Program-made: the position numbers and the translations under genes
Notes under the pieces: model-generated
Databases searched by the model: none
What the model was told of the DNA's origin: nothing
Seen by the model: the letters and a program-made list of their open reading frames with translations, nothing else
Shown here: piece by piece, positions 7,340-8,409 of the stretch
Layout of the letters: each line of letters begins with the position of its first letter
Position numbering within the stretch: position 1 is the first letter of the stretch
From: an uncultured Klebsiella sp.
GTDB taxonomy: Bacteria > Pseudomonadota > Gammaproteobacteria > Enterobacterales > Enterobacteriaceae
Direction: 5' to 3'
NCBI GenBank assembly: GCA_902490055.1
Contig: CABUCP010000112.1
Coordinates: 1 to 8,409, forward strand
Length of the DNA stretch: 8,409 nucleotides

Positions 7340-8068
7340 ATGGCTGGCGTTCGTATTCTTTGCAATCAAGTCATTCCTGTCACCGACTGGAACCACGACT
7401 ATGTGACCATCAAATCAAAACTGGAAAGCAAATCACCGCTCCCGACCATTGCCAGTTTCGACCTGCTGAACCCACTGGACAACAGCGGGCACGGCTATAC
7501 CGTCAAACCAAACGGCGGTCAAATCCGCGACTGGGGGCTGCATTACCCTAACGGTGCAAAACCGTCAGTGACTGACCTGGTGAAGACCGGACAGGGCGCC
7601 GTATCGTTCATCGTGGCGTTTAAGCTGGATGCCGATAACCGCTATATCAACATCCTCAGCAACCGTGTAAACAGCGCCGGCTTTAACTTCTATTACAGCG
7701 GCGGCTTCTACATGTCCTATATCTACCCGAGTGGCACGCCGGGGACTATTGCTGCCGCCGGTGTTATCAACGCTGAAATCGGCAAATGGTATGTGGCTGT
7801 AGGCGTATTTGACCCGGTCACTAAAGCGGCCAGCGTGAGGATCAGTGATGCCGGATTGCAGTATGGTCCTATCGGTACCGGCTTCCCGGAAAACACGTCG
7901 CTTGATACGGCTGTCAGCATCGGTGGCGATCCCAACGGTCTCACCACCTCGTCTATGTACGGAGACATTGCATGTGTTGCGTACTATGACGGCGCATTCA
8001 CTGCAGATCAGCGTGATGCGATGGTGAGCGTGGGGATGGACATTCTCCATGAGAGAGGGCTGGTCTGA
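7340..8068 (+). CDS. LamG/concanavalin A-like jelly-roll protein, probable tail accessory
   Basis: A 242-residue protein starting at ATG 7340, five bases after a strong AAGGAG (7329-7334) and only 12 bp behind the spike gene, so the two are surely co-transcribed. The pattern AVSFIVAFKLDADNRYINILSNR, GFNFYYSGGFYMSYIY, EIGKWYVAVGVFDPVTKAASVRI, AVSIGGDP, and the ending YGDIACVAYYDGAFTADQRDAMVSVGMDIL is typical of LamG-like/concanavalin A-like lectin folds (Laminin_G_3 style). The last helix, following a 'YYDGAFTADQ' strand, is a common end of this family. Residues 1-70 are not part of the recognised fold and may attach it to the spike or tail. There is no signal peptide, consistent with a virion protein. 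A role in carbohydrate binding or as a spike partner is inferred; it could instead be a decoration protein. Confidence 0.75.
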   Translation: MAGVRILCNQVIPVTDWNHDYVTIKSKLESKSPLPTIASFDLLNPLDNSGHGYTVKPNGGQIRDWGLHYPNGAKPSVTDLVKTGQGAVSFIVAFKLDADNRYINILSNRVNSAGFNFYYSGGFYMSYIYPSGTPGTIAAAGVINAEIGKWYVAVGVFDPVTKAASVRISDAGLQYGPIGTGFPENTSLDTAVSIGGDPNGLTTSSMYGDIACVAYYDGAFTADQRDAMVSVGMDILHERGLV

Positions 8069-8105
8069 ATGCATGCTGCCACCTTTGCGGGTGGCAGCAT
8101 ATTCA
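8066..8105 (+). terminator. Strong stem-loop over the stop codon of the LamG-like gene; possible terminator
   Basis: ATGCTGCCACC (8073-8083) is perfectly complementary to GGTGGCAGCAT (8090-8100) around the 6-base loop TTTGCG. The stem extends by five more pairs, TGAAT (8066-8070, including the TGA stop) with ATTCA (8101-8105), across a two-base GC bulge. There is no T run on either strand, so it is not a textbook intrinsic terminator. It may end the late transcript, protect its 3' end, or mark a recombination boundary. It sits exactly between the spike cassette and the invertase remnant. Confidence 0.5.
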
Positions 8106-8125
8106 AGCCTAAAAGTGAATGCTAC

Positions 8126-8409
8126 CTGATAACCTTTCGCAGCCTGACTGACTCGATCGACACGTCGACGCCTGCCGGCCGTTTCTTCTTTCATGTCATG
8201 AATGCGTTGGCTGAAATGGAGCGAGAGTTGATCGTGGAGCGCACCTGGGCAGGATTAGCTGCGGCAAGAGAGCAGGGGAGAATAGGAGGACGACGAAGAA
8301 TTATGACGGAAGATATTGTAGATCGCTGCCGGAGGATGCTTAAGAACGGAGCCACCCGGCAGCAGATTGCAGGAGTGATTGGGGTTAATGTGAAGACAAT
8401 ATATAAATA
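8126..8409 (+). pseudogene. Truncated Pin/Hin/Gin-type serine DNA invertase, C-terminal part only
   Basis: From about 8126 the frame encodes the conserved invertase region FRSLTDSIDTSTPAGRFFFH, then VMNALAEMERELIVERT, then AGLAAAREQGRIGGRRR, and a C-terminal helix-turn-helix (EDIVDRCRRMLKNGATRQQIAGVIGVNVKTIYK), and is still open at the window edge. Intact enzymes of this family are about 180-200 residues. The first 95 or so residues, with the catalytic serine and the Arg cluster of the resolvase fold, are absent, so inversion activity is not expected. The retained part holds the long E helix used in dimer contacts and the DNA-binding domain. The frame stays open upstream to an ATG at 8069, directly after the TGA of the LamG-like gene, which would prepend about 20 unrelated residues, so a short DNA-binding protein could be made. 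It is more likely the scar of a recombination that brought in the spike cassette. Confidence 0.8.

Noticed and set aside
8121..8150. Possible gix/hix-like crossover site beside the invertase remnant
   Set aside because: Bases around GATAACC hint at half a site, but no 26-bp imperfect palindrome with a central dinucleotide and no second inverted copy could be found by eye.
7565..8194. A 209-codon open frame on the minus strand across the LamG-like gene and hairpin
   Set aside because: It lies antisense to a gene with a strong ribosome binding site and recognisable fold; its translation is rich in Arg/His and resembles no family, as expected of a shadow frame in GC-rich DNA.

Overview
The window reads as the distal tail end of a siphovirus-type (lambda-like, long non-contractile tail) prophage or temperate phage of an enterobacterium. 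The protein sequences, the moderately GC-rich codon use and the style of the tailspike N-terminus fit Klebsiella, Enterobacter or relatives best; that host assignment is inference. Every intact gene lies on the plus strand. No convincing gene is seen on the minus strand, and no tRNA, rRNA, CRISPR array or insertion sequence.

Bases 1-4293 hold a tightly packed tail-tip operon: a 5'-truncated minor tail protein (1-402), a DUF1833-type tail protein (389-871), an NlpC/P60-like cysteine peptidase (881-1261) and a large TipJ/gpJ-type tail tip protein (1258-4293). Neighbouring genes overlap by 14 bp, are separated by 9 bp, and overlap by 4 bp (ATGA). The order mirrors lambda M-L-K-I-J, but the I-like beta-grasp/membrane-segment part appears to be fused to the N-terminus of J. 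These proteins would form the tip that terminates the tail tube and holds the receptor-binding spikes.

Bases 4294-4369 contain a hairpin followed by a T-rich tract, which looks like an intrinsic terminator or attenuator. It separates the conserved tip operon from the host-range cargo. The cargo is a 985-residue tailspike/depolymerase-like protein (4370-7327) with a conserved-looking N-terminal anchor, a Gly-rich hinge and a probable right-handed beta-helix body. It is followed 12 bp later by a 242-residue LamG/concanavalin-A-like protein (7340-8068), which may be an accessory carbohydrate-binding subunit.

A strong GC-rich hairpin sits on the stop codon of the LamG-like gene. Just beyond it lies the C-terminal part of a Pin/Hin/Gin-type serine DNA invertase, lacking its N-terminal catalytic domain (from about 8126, running off the window). 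The invertase remnant immediately after the spike cassette suggests that the cassette was once phase-variable, or that it replaced an invertible fibre segment. None of the components is clearly a new system. The most interesting points are the spike plus LamG pair, the decapitated invertase beside it, and the beta-grasp-J fusion next to a stand-alone NlpC/P60 gene.
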